This document shows, in pieces, positions 1 to 6,178 of a stretch of DNA of 6,505 nt (position 1 is its first letter; each line of letters opens with the position of its first letter). Origin of the DNA: JAGMDK01 sp023128695. GTDB taxonomy: Bacteria; Planctomycetota; Phycisphaerae; UBA1845; Fen-1342. The notes below the pieces were generated by a model, which searched no databases, was not told where the DNA came from, and was given only the letters and a program-made list of their open reading frames with translations. Where the stretch lies: positions 1 to 6,505 of the forward strand of contig DAOVQG010000267.1 of the NCBI GenBank assembly GCA_030628805.1, given 5' to 3'. The position numbers and the translations under genes are program-made.

Positions 1-114
1 AGTGCTTCAGCCACTTCGTCACCTCCGTGACCGCTCCGATTGCTACCGGCGGGAGCGACAAGTTGCCGGGTGGGAATCTCACCCACTGAAGATCCGCGCC
101 TTTTCACGGCACAC
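1..114 (-). other. Probable group II intron 5' end (domain I, truncated by window edge)
   Basis: Read on the minus strand from 114, the sequence opens with GTGTGCC, matching the GUGYG 5' end of bacterial group II introns. A 5' stem follows (TGTGCC pairing with GGCGCG, with wobbles), then a GGGTGAGATTCCC hairpin, a GCCGGTAGC segment, a GTCAC-GGAG-GTGAC hairpin (minus-sense, about 35-22) and a GTGGCTGAAGC segment near the edge. This order resembles domain I of class C introns such as the Oceanobacillus iheyensis intron as I remember it: GTGTGCC, GGGTGAGAGTCCC, then GTTAGC and CTGAAG. A long-range CTTCAG/CTGAAG pairing (plus 86-91 with 5-10) would close the region. No reverse transcriptase or domains V/VI are visible, because the element continues off the left edge. 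An FMN- or cobalamin-type riboswitch was considered, since GGGTGARATTCCC resembles their conserved loops, but the later conserved blocks do not fit. The call rests on motif resemblance only. Confidence 0.5.
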
Positions 115-118
115 TGAA

Positions 119-131
119 TTAGCCGCGCTAA
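119..131 (-). terminator. Small hairpin between purQ and the putative intron
   Basis: TTAGC-CGC-GCTAA is a perfect 5-bp stem with a 3-base loop, about 37 bases past the purQ stop. On the minus strand it is followed by TTCA and then by the GTGTG that begins the putative intron. Class C group II introns characteristically insert just after terminator-like stem-loops, so the placement fits. The stem is short and lacks a real T tract, so terminator activity is doubtful. Confidence 0.25.
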
Positions 132-167
132 AGACGAGGATCACCGAAAGCTGACCGCTGATCGCTT

Positions 168-956
168 TTACTCGAAATAGCCCACCGCGCGGCGGAACAA
201 CGCCAAGCCGTCGCCCTCTGGTCGTGGGGGCCGTGAAGTCCAGCAGGGGTGTTGCGTCCAGGTCACGAAGCGCTCCGGGTGCGGCATCAGGCCGAGCGCG
301 CGGCCCGACTCGTCGCACAGGCCCGCGATAGCCCGCACGCTGCCGTTCGGGTTGTGCGGCTCGCCGTGCAAATCCGGTTCAGGCTCCCGCGGGCCCGTAT
401 ATGACAACGCATTCTGCCCGGCATCGATCACCGCCTGGCACGCCGCGTCGCCGGCGAAGGTCACCCGCCCCTCGCCGTGCGCGATCGGCATCTCGTAGAC
501 CCGGCCTGCTTCGAGAAACACGCAGCGGTCCGTCTCGGCTCGCAAATAAACCCAGCGGTCCTGGAAACCCGGCGGGTCGTTCGGCGCGATAGTACACGTC
601 CGCCCCGAGCCGCCCGTAGTCCGGCGATGCGGCAATATCCCCGCCTGTACGAGCACCTGGAACCCGTTGCAAATGCCGAGCACAAGCTGGTCGGCGTCGA
701 TGAACTCGTGGACCTGGCCGATCAAATGCCGTTCAACCTGGGCCGCCAGAATCCGCCCCGCCGCGATGTCGTCGCCGTAGCTGAAACCACCCGGAATCGT
801 GAGGACCTGGTACTCGCGGAGCATCCGCGGCCGTTCGATCAAACGGCGGACGTGAACGCGTGCGGCGTGCGCCCCCGCCAGTTCCCACGCGTGTTGTGTT
901 TCCAGGTCGCAGTTGGTCCCCGCCGATCGCAGAATGAGTACCCGAACCTCAGCCAC
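168..956 (-). CDS. purQ: Phosphoribosylformylglycinamidine synthase, glutaminase subunit PurQ
   Basis: PurQ hydrolyses glutamine and passes ammonia to PurL, which with PurS converts FGAR to FGAM, the fourth step of de novo purine synthesis in the cytoplasm. The 262-residue product is a class I glutamine amidotransferase throughout. It starts with the family's N-terminal motif (VRVLILRSAGTNCD, residues 4-17), followed by PGGFSYGDD (55-63), the nucleophile elbow GICNGFQ with catalytic Cys96, HGEG (160-163), NPNGS (202-206) and the catalytic His226/Glu228 pair in GLMPHPER. It is somewhat longer than the roughly 225-residue PurQ of Bacillus subtilis but appears intact. The start is GTG (954-956): the family N-terminus begins there and an AGGTG (966-970 on the plus strand) lies 9 bases upstream. 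No purL or purS is present in the window. Its 5' flank is repeat-filled and it diverges from the 409-aa gene, so any partners lie elsewhere. The family call is secure. Confidence 0.97.
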   Translation of the reverse strand: MAEVRVLILRSAGTNCDLETQHAWELAGAHAARVHVRRLIERPRMLREYQVLTIPGGFSYGDDIAAGRILAAQVERHLIGQVHEFIDADQLVLGICNGFQVLVQAGILPHRRTTGGSGRTCTIAPNDPPGFQDRWVYLRAETDRCVFLEAGRVYEMPIAHGEGRVTFAGDAACQAVIDAGQNALSYTGPREPEPDLHGEPHNPNGSVRAIAGLCDESGRALGLMPHPERFVTWTQHPCWTSRPPRPEGDGLALFRRAVGYFE

Positions 957-1004
957 GAGTCGTCACACCTGCCTCTCTACACGCACAAGCTGAAACCACC
1001 CAAC

Positions 1005-1031
1005 GTGTGGCACAGGCTTCCAGCCTGTGAG
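1005..1031. repeat. Family A inverted-repeat element, left half only
   Basis: The 27 bases are identical to the left half of the complete element at 1034-1087: GTGTGG, then the hairpin arm CACAGGCT-TCC-AGCCTGTG (1011-1029), then AG. Two further bases (CC) separate it from the next copy, giving a direct repeat with a 29-base period. The right arm and closing outer strand are missing. Confidence 0.9.
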
Positions 1032-1033
1032 CC

Positions 1034-1087
1034 GTGTGGCACAGGCTTCCAGCCTGTGAGTCCACCGGCAAGATGCCGGTGCCACAC
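1034..1087. repeat. Family A inverted-repeat element, complete copy 1
   Basis: A 54-base element. Outer stem GTGTGG (1034-1039) pairs with CCACAC (1082-1087). Inside are two perfect hairpins of 8 bp with 3-base loops: CACAGGCT-TCC-AGCCTGTG (1040-1058) and CACCGGCA-AGA-TGCCGGTG (1063-1081), joined by the 4-base linker AGTC. A folded strand would be a three-way junction. Repeats of this sequence are, to my knowledge, common between planctomycete genes and often give rise to spurious small protein predictions. Function unknown. It lies upstream of purQ, between two divergent genes. Confidence 0.9.
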
Positions 1088-1230
1088 GAGTGCCGCGCTT
1101 GTGCATACTGCTCGATTCATACACCGTCACTGTCCAGGTAATATACTCGCCAGGGAGCCTTTGGCACACCGCCCGCTTGAATCGTCGTGCCGGACGGGGG
1201 AGAATCTAGCTTAGGCGGCCAAACAAAACA

Positions 1231-1282
1231 TGTGGCACGGGCTTCCAGCCTGCGGGAACACCGGCAAGATGCCGGTGCCACA
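1231..1282. repeat. Family A inverted-repeat element, complete copy 2
   Basis: The plan matches the copy at 1034-1087, in the same orientation. Outer TGTGG (1231-1235) pairs with CCACA (1278-1282). The left arm CACGGGCTTCCAGCCTGCG (1236-1254) has one mismatch and one G-T wobble. The right arm CACCGGCAAGATGCCGGTG (1259-1277) is identical to copy 1. The linker is again 4 bases, but GGAA instead of AGTC. The left arm is thus diverging while the right arm is unchanged. The 143 bases between the two complete copies (1088-1230) show no gene or repeat I recognise. Confidence 0.88.
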
Positions 1283-1289
1283 CAGTTAC

Positions 1290-1307
1290 AAGATGCCGGT
1301 GCCACAC
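1290..1307. repeat. Family A inverted-repeat element, right half only
   Basis: AAGATGCCGGTGCCACAC repeats the end of the right arm and the closing outer strand of the family A element, 7 bases after the complete copy. It mirrors the left half-copy at 1005-1031. It sits just upstream of the TATAAA sequence that may belong to the promoter of the 409-aa gene. Confidence 0.85.
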
Positions 1308-1312
1308 GCTGT

Positions 1313-1318
1313 TATAAA
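1313..1318 (+). promoter_or_regulatory. Possible -10 element for the 409-aa gene
   Basis: TATAAA (within GTTATAAAATGG) is the only A/T-rich hexamer resembling a sigma-70 -10 box in this GC-rich gap, 27 bases before the start codon. No good -35 hexamer lies at 16-18 bases: that position falls inside the half repeat at 1290-1307. The call is weak and rests on one hexamer and its position. Confidence 0.3.
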
Positions 1319-1334
1319 ATGGGTGCTGTCTACC

Positions 1335-1340
1335 GGGAGG
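1335..1340 (+). promoter_or_regulatory. Ribosome binding site deciding the start at 1346
   Basis: GGGAGG lies 5 bases before ATG 1346, a strong Shine-Dalgarno match. It favours this start over an in-frame ATG at 1319 and over the open frame that runs further upstream through the family A repeats, where the translation is merely the repeat sequence. Confidence 0.75.
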
Positions 1341-1345
1341 CACGA

Positions 1346-2575
1346 ATGAAGTTCCTGTTCACGTTGCTGCTGCTGATCGGCCCGCAGGTGACGCCGGAGC
1401 AAATCAAACAGTCGGAGCCCTCCGCCGAGCAACGCGAGCGGCAGACTCCCAGCGTACTGGATATTATCGAGCACGCCTCCCGACAGATCTTCGCCGGGCT
1501 CGAAGACGATGGCGGCTGGGACGAACACGGCGGATACATGATCACCGCGTACGAGCGTCTGTACGAGGTCCAGGGCTGGGACAGCGAGCCGGACCTGTTC
1601 ACCCTCGACGTTATCCGCGAGGTCGGTGCGATCCCGCCGTGGCAGGTGCGCGAGCGTTTCGATGCTCTTGCCGCCCGATACGCGGACCGGTATTTGCTCG
1701 ACGAAGAGCAGGAGCAGGTGTATCGCGAAATGGTGGAACGCGAGTCGATCGGCCTGTTCGTGCGGCACGCCTCCCAGCTCCTCCCGGACGTGCTCGAGGC
1801 CGTCCAGACCCGCCTGGCTAGAGAACCCATCACGGCTGAGCAGGTCGAGCGCTGGTCAAAGGAGATGGCGCCGGTCTTCATGGACATGCGCGACCGCATC
1901 GACGTGATGACCGCGGAATTGATGGAAAATCTCGATCCTGAACAGCAGGAACTGTTCCTGGTTGACCTGGAGGCCCTCAACCACCGGCTGGACCGCCTGG
2001 ACGAAATGGGCGCAGCTTGGTGGGAAGGCGATTGGAAACCCGAAGACTGGGGCATGGACCGGGACCCGATTCAGCTTGGCGAGCGGCGGCCTGACCGCAC
2101 TGACAAAACCGAACCAGGCTACTCGGGCGAAGACGCCGAGTCCGGAGCACCCGCGTCGAACGGCGTCAGCAAGCCGCTCCGAACATACCCGCCGCCGCCG
2201 GGCGACGTGGCAGTCTCGACCCAACCGACGAGCCGGCCGGCTGAAGAGCTCGAGGCCTGGGCCAAGTATGTGCGTGATTTCATACGCCGATACGGGCTCA
2301 ACGATGATCAGCAACGGCGGGCGTGGACCATTTACGACAACGCCCGCCAGCGCCGCACTTTCCATCAGCGACGCTATGACCGCAAGATCGAACGACACCA
2401 GCATCACGCGGCGGCAATGGAGGACGAGAAGCTGCGGCAGCGGCTTACGGAAATCGAAGAGTCCTGGTCTTCCACCCGGAAGATGATTTTTGAAGGGATG
2501 AAGCGTCGCCTGGAACGTCTGCCGACTCGTCGACAACGCCGCGCTGCAATCCCGACCACCCGTCCGGGGAAATGA
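1346..2575 (+). CDS. Secreted or membrane-anchored helical protein with LxxxQ-type motifs, function unknown
   Basis: I do not recognise this 409-residue protein. It opens with a short hydrophobic segment (MKFLFTLLLLIGP, residues 1-13), probably a signal peptide or N-terminal anchor, though no clear cleavage site is visible. Most of the rest looks alpha-helical and highly charged. Motifs of the form hydrophobic-x-x-x-Gln recur at helix starts: LDEEQ (118-122), ITAEQ (162-166), LDPEQ (196-200) and LNDDQ (318-322). They recall the LTxxQ motifs of CpxP/Spy-type periplasmic proteins, but this is resemblance only. A tryptophan-rich stretch (WWEGDWKPEDW, 225-235) precedes a probably disordered linker (about 245-300, rich in Pro, Ser, Gly and acidic residues). 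The C-terminal part (300-409) is strongly basic, with Arg/His/Gln-rich helices that might form a coiled coil. The start is set by GGGAGG at 1335-1340. The gene stands alone, diverging from purQ and converging on the peptidase gene. Its stop codon abuts a repeat boundary motif. Confidence 0.8.
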   Translation: MKFLFTLLLLIGPQVTPEQIKQSEPSAEQRERQTPSVLDIIEHASRQIFAGLEDDGGWDEHGGYMITAYERLYEVQGWDSEPDLFTLDVIREVGAIPPWQVRERFDALAARYADRYLLDEEQEQVYREMVERESIGLFVRHASQLLPDVLEAVQTRLAREPITAEQVERWSKEMAPVFMDMRDRIDVMTAELMENLDPEQQELFLVDLEALNHRLDRLDEMGAAWWEGDWKPEDWGMDRDPIQLGERRPDRTDKTEPGYSGEDAESGAPASNGVSKPLRTYPPPPGDVAVSTQPTSRPAEELEAWAKYVRDFIRRYGLNDDQQRRAWTIYDNARQRRTFHQRRYDRKIERHQHHAAAMEDEKLRQRLTEIEESWSSTRKMIFEGMKRRLERLPTRRQRRAAIPTTRPGK

Positions 2576-2599
2576 CTAGTGCTCTGCCACGCATCGCTT

Positions 2600-2672
2600 G
2601 ATGGGTGGCACGGCTGTGTCAGCCGTGTACAAGTCGCAGGTATTTACGGCCGACACGGCCGTGCCACCCATC
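2600..2672. repeat. Family B inverted-repeat element, copy 1
   Basis: A 73-base element. Outer stem GATGGGTGG (2600-2608) pairs with CCACCCATC (2664-2672). Arms are CACGGCTG-TGT-CAGCCGTG (2609-2627) and TACGGCCG-ACA-CGGCCGTG (2645-2663, whose first pair is a T-G wobble). The linker is 17 bases (2628-2644). It differs from the copy at 6208-6280 at one base only, T2645 versus C. It starts 25 bases past the stop of the 409-aa gene, in a convergent gap. Confidence 0.93.
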
Positions 2673-2680
2673 GAACGAGC

Positions 2681-2756
2681 GGGAGGGCGAGGCTCCTGCC
2701 GAGCCGTGCGTTCGATTTCCTTCGGGGGCACGGCTCGGCAGGAGCCTCGCCCTCCC
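2681..2756. repeat. 28-bp perfect inverted repeat (element C)
   Basis: Bases 2681-2708 are perfectly complementary to 2729-2756 around a 20-base spacer (2709-2728). The strand could form one long hairpin. Alternatively it could fold as an outer 10-bp stem (GGGAGGGCGA with TCGCCCTCCC) carrying two 5-bp hairpins, GGCTC-CTGCC-GAGCC (2691-2705) and GGCTC-GGCAG-GAGCC (2732-2746). Translations of this sequence (GEAPAEP-like) are familiar as spurious ORF products in planctomycete genomes. Lying between convergent genes, it could act as a two-way transcription barrier, though no T tract adjoins it. Confidence 0.92.
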
Positions 2757-2791
2757 AAGCCAACCCGCACGTTTGGCGTTGGCAGAGCACT

Positions 2792-2856
2792 GGGCTCTGT
2801 CCCGGACGTAGGGTGCGGGGAAACGCCCACCTACGACTACGTCCGGGACGGAGCCC
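2792..2856. repeat. 20-bp inverted repeat with one mismatch (element F)
   Basis: Bases 2792-2811 (GGGCTCTGTCCCGGACGTAG) pair with 2837-2856 with one mismatch (a T opposite G, tolerated as wobble in RNA). The 25-base centre (GTGCGGGG...CGCCCACC) can itself pair imperfectly. The right arm runs directly into the tandem array at 2844-2943, and the left arm begins one base after the bracket ending at 2791. Confidence 0.8.
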
Positions 2857-2943
2857 GGACGCTACATTCGGGACGGAGCCCGGCCGCCACATTCGGGACG
2901 GGGCCCGGACGCTACATTTGGGACGGGGCCCGGACGCTACATT
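2844..2943. repeat. Four tandem 25-bp repeats (array D)
   Basis: Units begin at 2844, 2869, 2894 and 2919. Unit 1 is CGGGACGGAGCCCGGACGCT followed by ACATT. Later units differ at up to three positions (GGCCGCC for GGACGCT in unit 2, GGGG for GGAG in units 3 and 4, an initial T in unit 4). Each unit contains a small CGGG...CCCG dyad. Unit 1 overlaps the right arm of inverted repeat F, so the array may have grown by duplicating that arm. It ends 5 bases before the peptidase stop codon on the opposite strand. Confidence 0.88.
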
Positions 2944-2948
2944 CGACC

Positions 2949-5900
2949 TCATGGGCAGGTCGTATTCATCAGCTCGACCAGTGGATCGATGTCCCGCCAG
3001 TTCACGCTGCCGTCGGCGTTCACGTCGTTGTTCTCGAACGGGCAGACCGGCGTGTCAGGGGCGAACAGACTCTCCCAGGCCGTCACGTTGTCGTTCATCG
3101 CGGCCACGAAATAGTCGATGTCGCGCCAATCAATCTCGGCGTCGCAATTGCTGTCGGCGGAGCAAACCGCCGGCGGCGGACAGGGGTTCGGCGTGCAGCC
3201 CGTGTTGCCGCCTTGAAAAACCCCGCCCTCGCTCTGGCAATCCTCCTCCGTCTTGACGTTACAGACGCCGTAGGGATAACAGCAGGCTCCCGGCGGTTGC
3301 GGGCAGAGATTCGGATTGCAACTGGTCCCCGGCCCCAGCCAGATCCCGCGGCAATCGGAGTTGGGTTTCACCGTGCAACCGCCGTCGATATCGCAGCAGG
3401 CCCCGGAGGGCAGCGGGCAGGGATTCGGCAGGCAGTCCGAACCGGCGCCAAACCAGGTACCGTCGCATTCTGCCTCAGTTTCGACGATGCAGATGCCCGA
3501 GAGGTAGCAGCAGGCCCCGGTCGGCCCGCTGGAAGGTAGCCCCCAAATCTCAACGTCGTCGATGTTCCAGCCGCAGTACCTCCAGTGGCTGTCCGTCGCT
3601 CCCATCGTCCACCGCAGATACACCCTCTCTTGGTAATCAGCGACACCCGAGATGTCGAACTCCTGGAAGACCCACGAGGTATCGGCCACCTCCGCAGTGT
3701 TCTCCCAGATGGTCATCCAATTGAGGCCGTCTCCGCTGATCTTGACGAATGCGTGGTCGGCGTCCGGCTCCCCGACACCCAGCCAACGCCGGAACTTCAA
3801 ATGCACGTCCGAGAGGGTTGTGCAATCGAAGTAGGTGCTGGTCAGGTCCTGCTCTGAAAGCCCGTTCTCGTAGTCGCCGTTGAGATTGTAGCCGTAGACG
3901 TTGTTGCCGGTGTATCCGCTGGTCGGATCGGGCCCGCCGTGCTGGCCTCCGCCGCCGGTCGGCTGGCCCCAGGCCCATTGGCCCTCGATCACCCAGCCGG
4001 GATCGGTGTCGAACGTCAACGAGTACGCCAACTGCGGCGTACCGATCCGGAGCACGGCACAGCGCGTCGTATCGCCGATGTAATTGGTCGTGTTGAGGAA
4101 GGTGAGGGTGTTTTCATAGTGACCGTCGACGAAGGTTTCGGCCTCGGCGTTGAGTGAGACGGTCACGTCGGCGGTATCGTCAACGTCCAGTGAGCCGGAG
4201 CCGTTCGTGATCGTGACCCACGAGTGGCTGGGGCTGACCTCATAATCAATCGGTTCCGGCCCTAGGTTGTGCACCGTGTAGACCATGCTGCTCGGCACAA
4301 ACGGCCCGCCGCTCGGGCCCTCGGCGTCAAACGTTTCCCGCGGCGTCACAATCAGGCCGGTGACGCCCTGGATGGGCACGGTCGGATCGCCGAACAAGGT
4401 CAATTCGTAGGTGCACCATCTCATGCACGACTCGTCGATCCGGTAGAGATTGTCTTCCTTGGAATCCTGGTTGGCCCGCCCGATCTGGGGCATGTTTTCG
4501 GCGGGATTGTAGACGGCATCCCAGAATTCGCGGTTGAAGCGCTGCGAGGGGCCGTCGGTGGTGTAGTAGGTCCCCCAGCCGTAGCGGGCGTTCATGATCA
4601 CGGCGAAGGCACCCTGGTCCGTCTTGATGTTCATGTGCTCCGCCCAGCAGTCCATGACGTCAAAATGGCCGGCCGTGCAGGTCTGGGAGTAGACGAAGCA
4701 AAGGTCTTCGTTCGTCAGTCGGCTCAGGATATCGCTGCTGAACAGCTTCATGGCATATTCGGAATTGCCGTGCCCGAGATGATCGATGACGTGCGTGCCG
4801 CCGTTGATGTGCGCGACGATGTCCGTTAGCGACCAGGGCCAGTCGCGTTCGTACAGCGTGACAATTTCAAAGGGGTACGAAGGAATGCCCACGGTGGTGT
4901 ACCCGCTGGCATCCGAACCGTCGATGAGCTCATCGAGGACGTTTCCGGCGTACTCCGCCACGCCGCCGAAGCCGAGGTGTTCACCAACCAAGAGGACGTT
5001 TTTGGGCTGTAAGTGTTGTCCGGTGAGGTACCAGATGGTTTTGGCGACGAACCGTGTCGCCTCGCTATTGCTGCCGACCGCGGCCCGGCCCACATAGACC
5101 TCCGCGACCAGATCGACCTCGCCGCCGCCTTCGCCGTCGGTAGGTTCGCCCCACAGCGCGTCGCCGTCGTAGTTGTAGGTGCCGTCAAGACAGGCGAAAT
5201 AAATGTCGGCGGGCATGGCGTACTCCTGGGGTCCGCCGTCCCAGGCCGCGACGTACAAGTCCTTGGCCGGAATAATGTCATCGTCAGCCCCGATGATGAC
5301 GTACTCGATGCCGTTATTCAGATATTGCTCCCGGATATAGTTCCGTACGTCATCGGGATTGCTGCCGCCGGCCTCGCTCGTGGTGTGAATCTCGGTCAGG
5401 ATGCCGTTGGCGTCGTGGTAATCTTTCAGCGCCCCAAACGGACCGATCAGGCTGGGCGCGGCGAGAATCAACAGGTTGTAGCTCCGCGCCCCGCGTGTTC
5501 CCGTAACGGCGTAGGTGTCTACAGCCTCGGGGTTGTCAACCCGGGCCAGCACCTCGCGTCGATCCGTCTCCAAACCCCGGTAGAGAGTGGAAGCCCGCCC
5601 GGTCGCGGCCGTGTTCACAACGACCGTCAAGTGCGGGTAGTAATACAGTTCCCCGGAAGTCGGGACGTACTGCACCGGTTGAAGCTTCAAAGTCAGGATT
5701 TGATAGCCACGGAAGCTCTGTGTGCCGATCTCCTCGAAGCCCACGCCGGGAAAGGCCCGGTCCCAGCCATAGATGGCCGGGTCTGGAGTGGGAGCACGGG
5801 GCGGCTCGAAACGGGACGACAGCGGCGCCGGGCGCGAAACCGGCTCGATCAAGTAGCCGCTACCGAGTGAGACCTTCTCGCTCGGCACGATCTCGATACT

Positions 5901-6152
5901 TGCTACTTCGGCACCAAAGGGAAGCAGGATGCGCGCCCCGCCGGCCGGCAGGGCCGGTTCGCCCACCTGGCCGCAATTCGGAACGGCCGGCATCGTCACC
6001 CGGTCATACTGTCGGTCTCCCAGGGTGACCGCCGAGATCGCCGGACAATCAAAGGAGTAGTCCACGGTGAGCCGCTCGGCGGCCGCGAAAGCAGATGAGG
6101 CCAAGGCCAGGCCCAGAATCCATCCCTGCCCGAAGTAAGCAACATAGCGCAT
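2949..6152 (-). CDS. Secreted gingipain-type C25 cysteine peptidase with Cys-rich repeats and dockerin-like C-terminus
   Basis: This is a large secreted protease of peptidase family C25 (gingipain R type). Numbering is for the 1067-residue product from ATG 6150-6152. Residues 1-23 form a signal peptide ending AFA. Residues 26 to about 215 resemble a C25 propeptide region. The catalytic region (about 225-595) carries His461 in DHLGHGN and Cys492 in YSQTCTAGHFD, about 31 residues apart, much like the GHG...ACVNGDF pair of RgpB. Next come a beta-sandwich resembling BACON or CARDB domains (about 598-705), a jelly-roll-like region with many aromatic residues (about 710-872), three six-cysteine GACC repeats starting at 879, 917 and 955, and two dockerin-type Ca-binding loops, DSNCDAEIDWRD (1000-1011) and DVNADGSVNWRD (1043-1054). 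It probably cleaves extracellular proteins, and the tail may attach it to a surface partner. The cleavage specificity cannot be read. A GTG at 6164 would add four residues, but TGAGG lies 6 bases before ATG 6152, so that start is preferred. Confidence 0.93.
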   Translation of the reverse strand: MRYVAYFGQGWILGLALASSAFAAAERLTVDYSFDCPAISAVTLGDRQYDRVTMPAVPNCGQVGEPALPAGGARILLPFGAEVASIEIVPSEKVSLGSGYLIEPVSRPAPLSSRFEPPRAPTPDPAIYGWDRAFPGVGFEEIGTQSFRGYQILTLKLQPVQYVPTSGELYYYPHLTVVVNTAATGRASTLYRGLETDRREVLARVDNPEAVDTYAVTGTRGARSYNLLILAAPSLIGPFGALKDYHDANGILTEIHTTSEAGGSNPDDVRNYIREQYLNNGIEYVIIGADDDIIPAKDLYVAAWDGGPQEYAMPADIYFACLDGTYNYDGDALWGEPTDGEGGGEVDLVAEVYVGRAAVGSNSEATRFVAKTIWYLTGQHLQPKNVLLVGEHLGFGGVAEYAGNVLDELIDGSDASGYTTVGIPSYPFEIVTLYERDWPWSLTDIVAHINGGTHVIDHLGHGNSEYAMKLFSSDILSRLTNEDLCFVYSQTCTAGHFDVMDCWAEHMNIKTDQGAFAVIMNARYGWGTYYTTDGPSQRFNREFWDAVYNPAENMPQIGRANQDSKEDNLYRIDESCMRWCTYELTLFGDPTVPIQGVTGLIVTPRETFDAEGPSGGPFVPSSMVYTVHNLGPEPIDYEVSPSHSWVTITNGSGSLDVDDTADVTVSLNAEAETFVDGHYENTLTFLNTTNYIGDTTRCAVLRIGTPQLAYSLTFDTDPGWVIEGQWAWGQPTGGGGQHGGPDPTSGYTGNNVYGYNLNGDYENGLSEQDLTSTYFDCTTLSDVHLKFRRWLGVGEPDADHAFVKISGDGLNWMTIWENTAEVADTSWVFQEFDISGVADYQERVYLRWTMGATDSHWRYCGWNIDDVEIWGLPSSGPTGACCYLSGICIVETEAECDGTWFGAGSDCLPNPCPLPSGACCDIDGGCTVKPNSDCRGIWLGPGTSCNPNLCPQPPGACCYPYGVCNVKTEEDCQSEGGVFQGGNTGCTPNPCPPPAVCSADSNCDAEIDWRDIDYFVAAMNDNVTAWESLFAPDTPVCPFENNDVNADGSVNWRDIDPLVELMNTTCP

Positions 6153-6158
6153 TATCAT

Positions 6159-6163
6159 CCTCA
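6159..6163 (-). promoter_or_regulatory. Ribosome binding site deciding the peptidase start
   Basis: TGAGG on the minus strand lies 6 bases (ATGATA) upstream of the ATG at 6150-6152. It overlaps the alternative GTG (6162-6164), so that GTG would have to use another site. Only AAAAAG precedes it, a poor one. No convincing promoter was found between this site and the family B element upstream. Confidence 0.6.
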
Positions 6164-6178
6164 CTTTTTCAGCGGACT

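Larger units (their letters stand above)
2578..2791. repeat. 12-bp inverted repeat bracketing elements B and C
   Basis: AGTGCTCTGCCA (2578-2589) is exactly complementary to TGGCAGAGCACT (2780-2791). Between them lie the family B copy (2600-2672) and the C inverted repeat (2681-2756). The outer 7 bases, AGTGCTC, also bracket the second B copy (6179-6317), so they may mark the ends of a larger composite unit. The left end, ACTAGTGCTC, shares its first base (2575) with the last base of the upstream gene's TGA stop. Confidence 0.7.

Noticed and set aside
62..95. tRNA-like T arm on the plus strand (GGGTG-GGAATCT-CACCC)
   Set aside because: The 5-bp stem and 7-base loop match in size, but the loop lacks TTC, and no acceptor stem or anticodon arm can be placed.
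1..114. FMN or cobalamin riboswitch on the minus strand
   Set aside because: GGATCTTC and GGGTGAGATTCCC resemble the FMN aptamer start, but the following CGGCGGT and the second GGTGAAATTCC block are absent. A group II intron fits the full order of motifs better.
963..1305. Small minus-strand frames upstream of purQ, possibly purS
   Set aside because: Most residues come from family A repeats (VAPASCR, RLEACAT). The remaining stretch shows no resemblance to PurS and no ribosome binding site.
1005..1307. CRISPR array
   Set aside because: The repeats are internally palindromic, irregularly spaced (29, about 197 and about 59 bases) and mostly not identical. No regular spacers or cas genes are seen.
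1187..1345. Upstream extension of the 409-aa protein by 53 residues
   Set aside because: The extension is a translation of the family A repeats, while ATG 1346 has a strong GGGAGG and is followed by a hydrophobic signal-like segment.
2644..2952. A minus-strand reading frame of about 100 codons across the convergent gap
   Set aside because: It translates repeats C, F and D (GEAPAEP-like and VASGLRPGR-like residues) and overlaps the peptidase stop. The frames are open because the repeats are GC-rich, not because they code.
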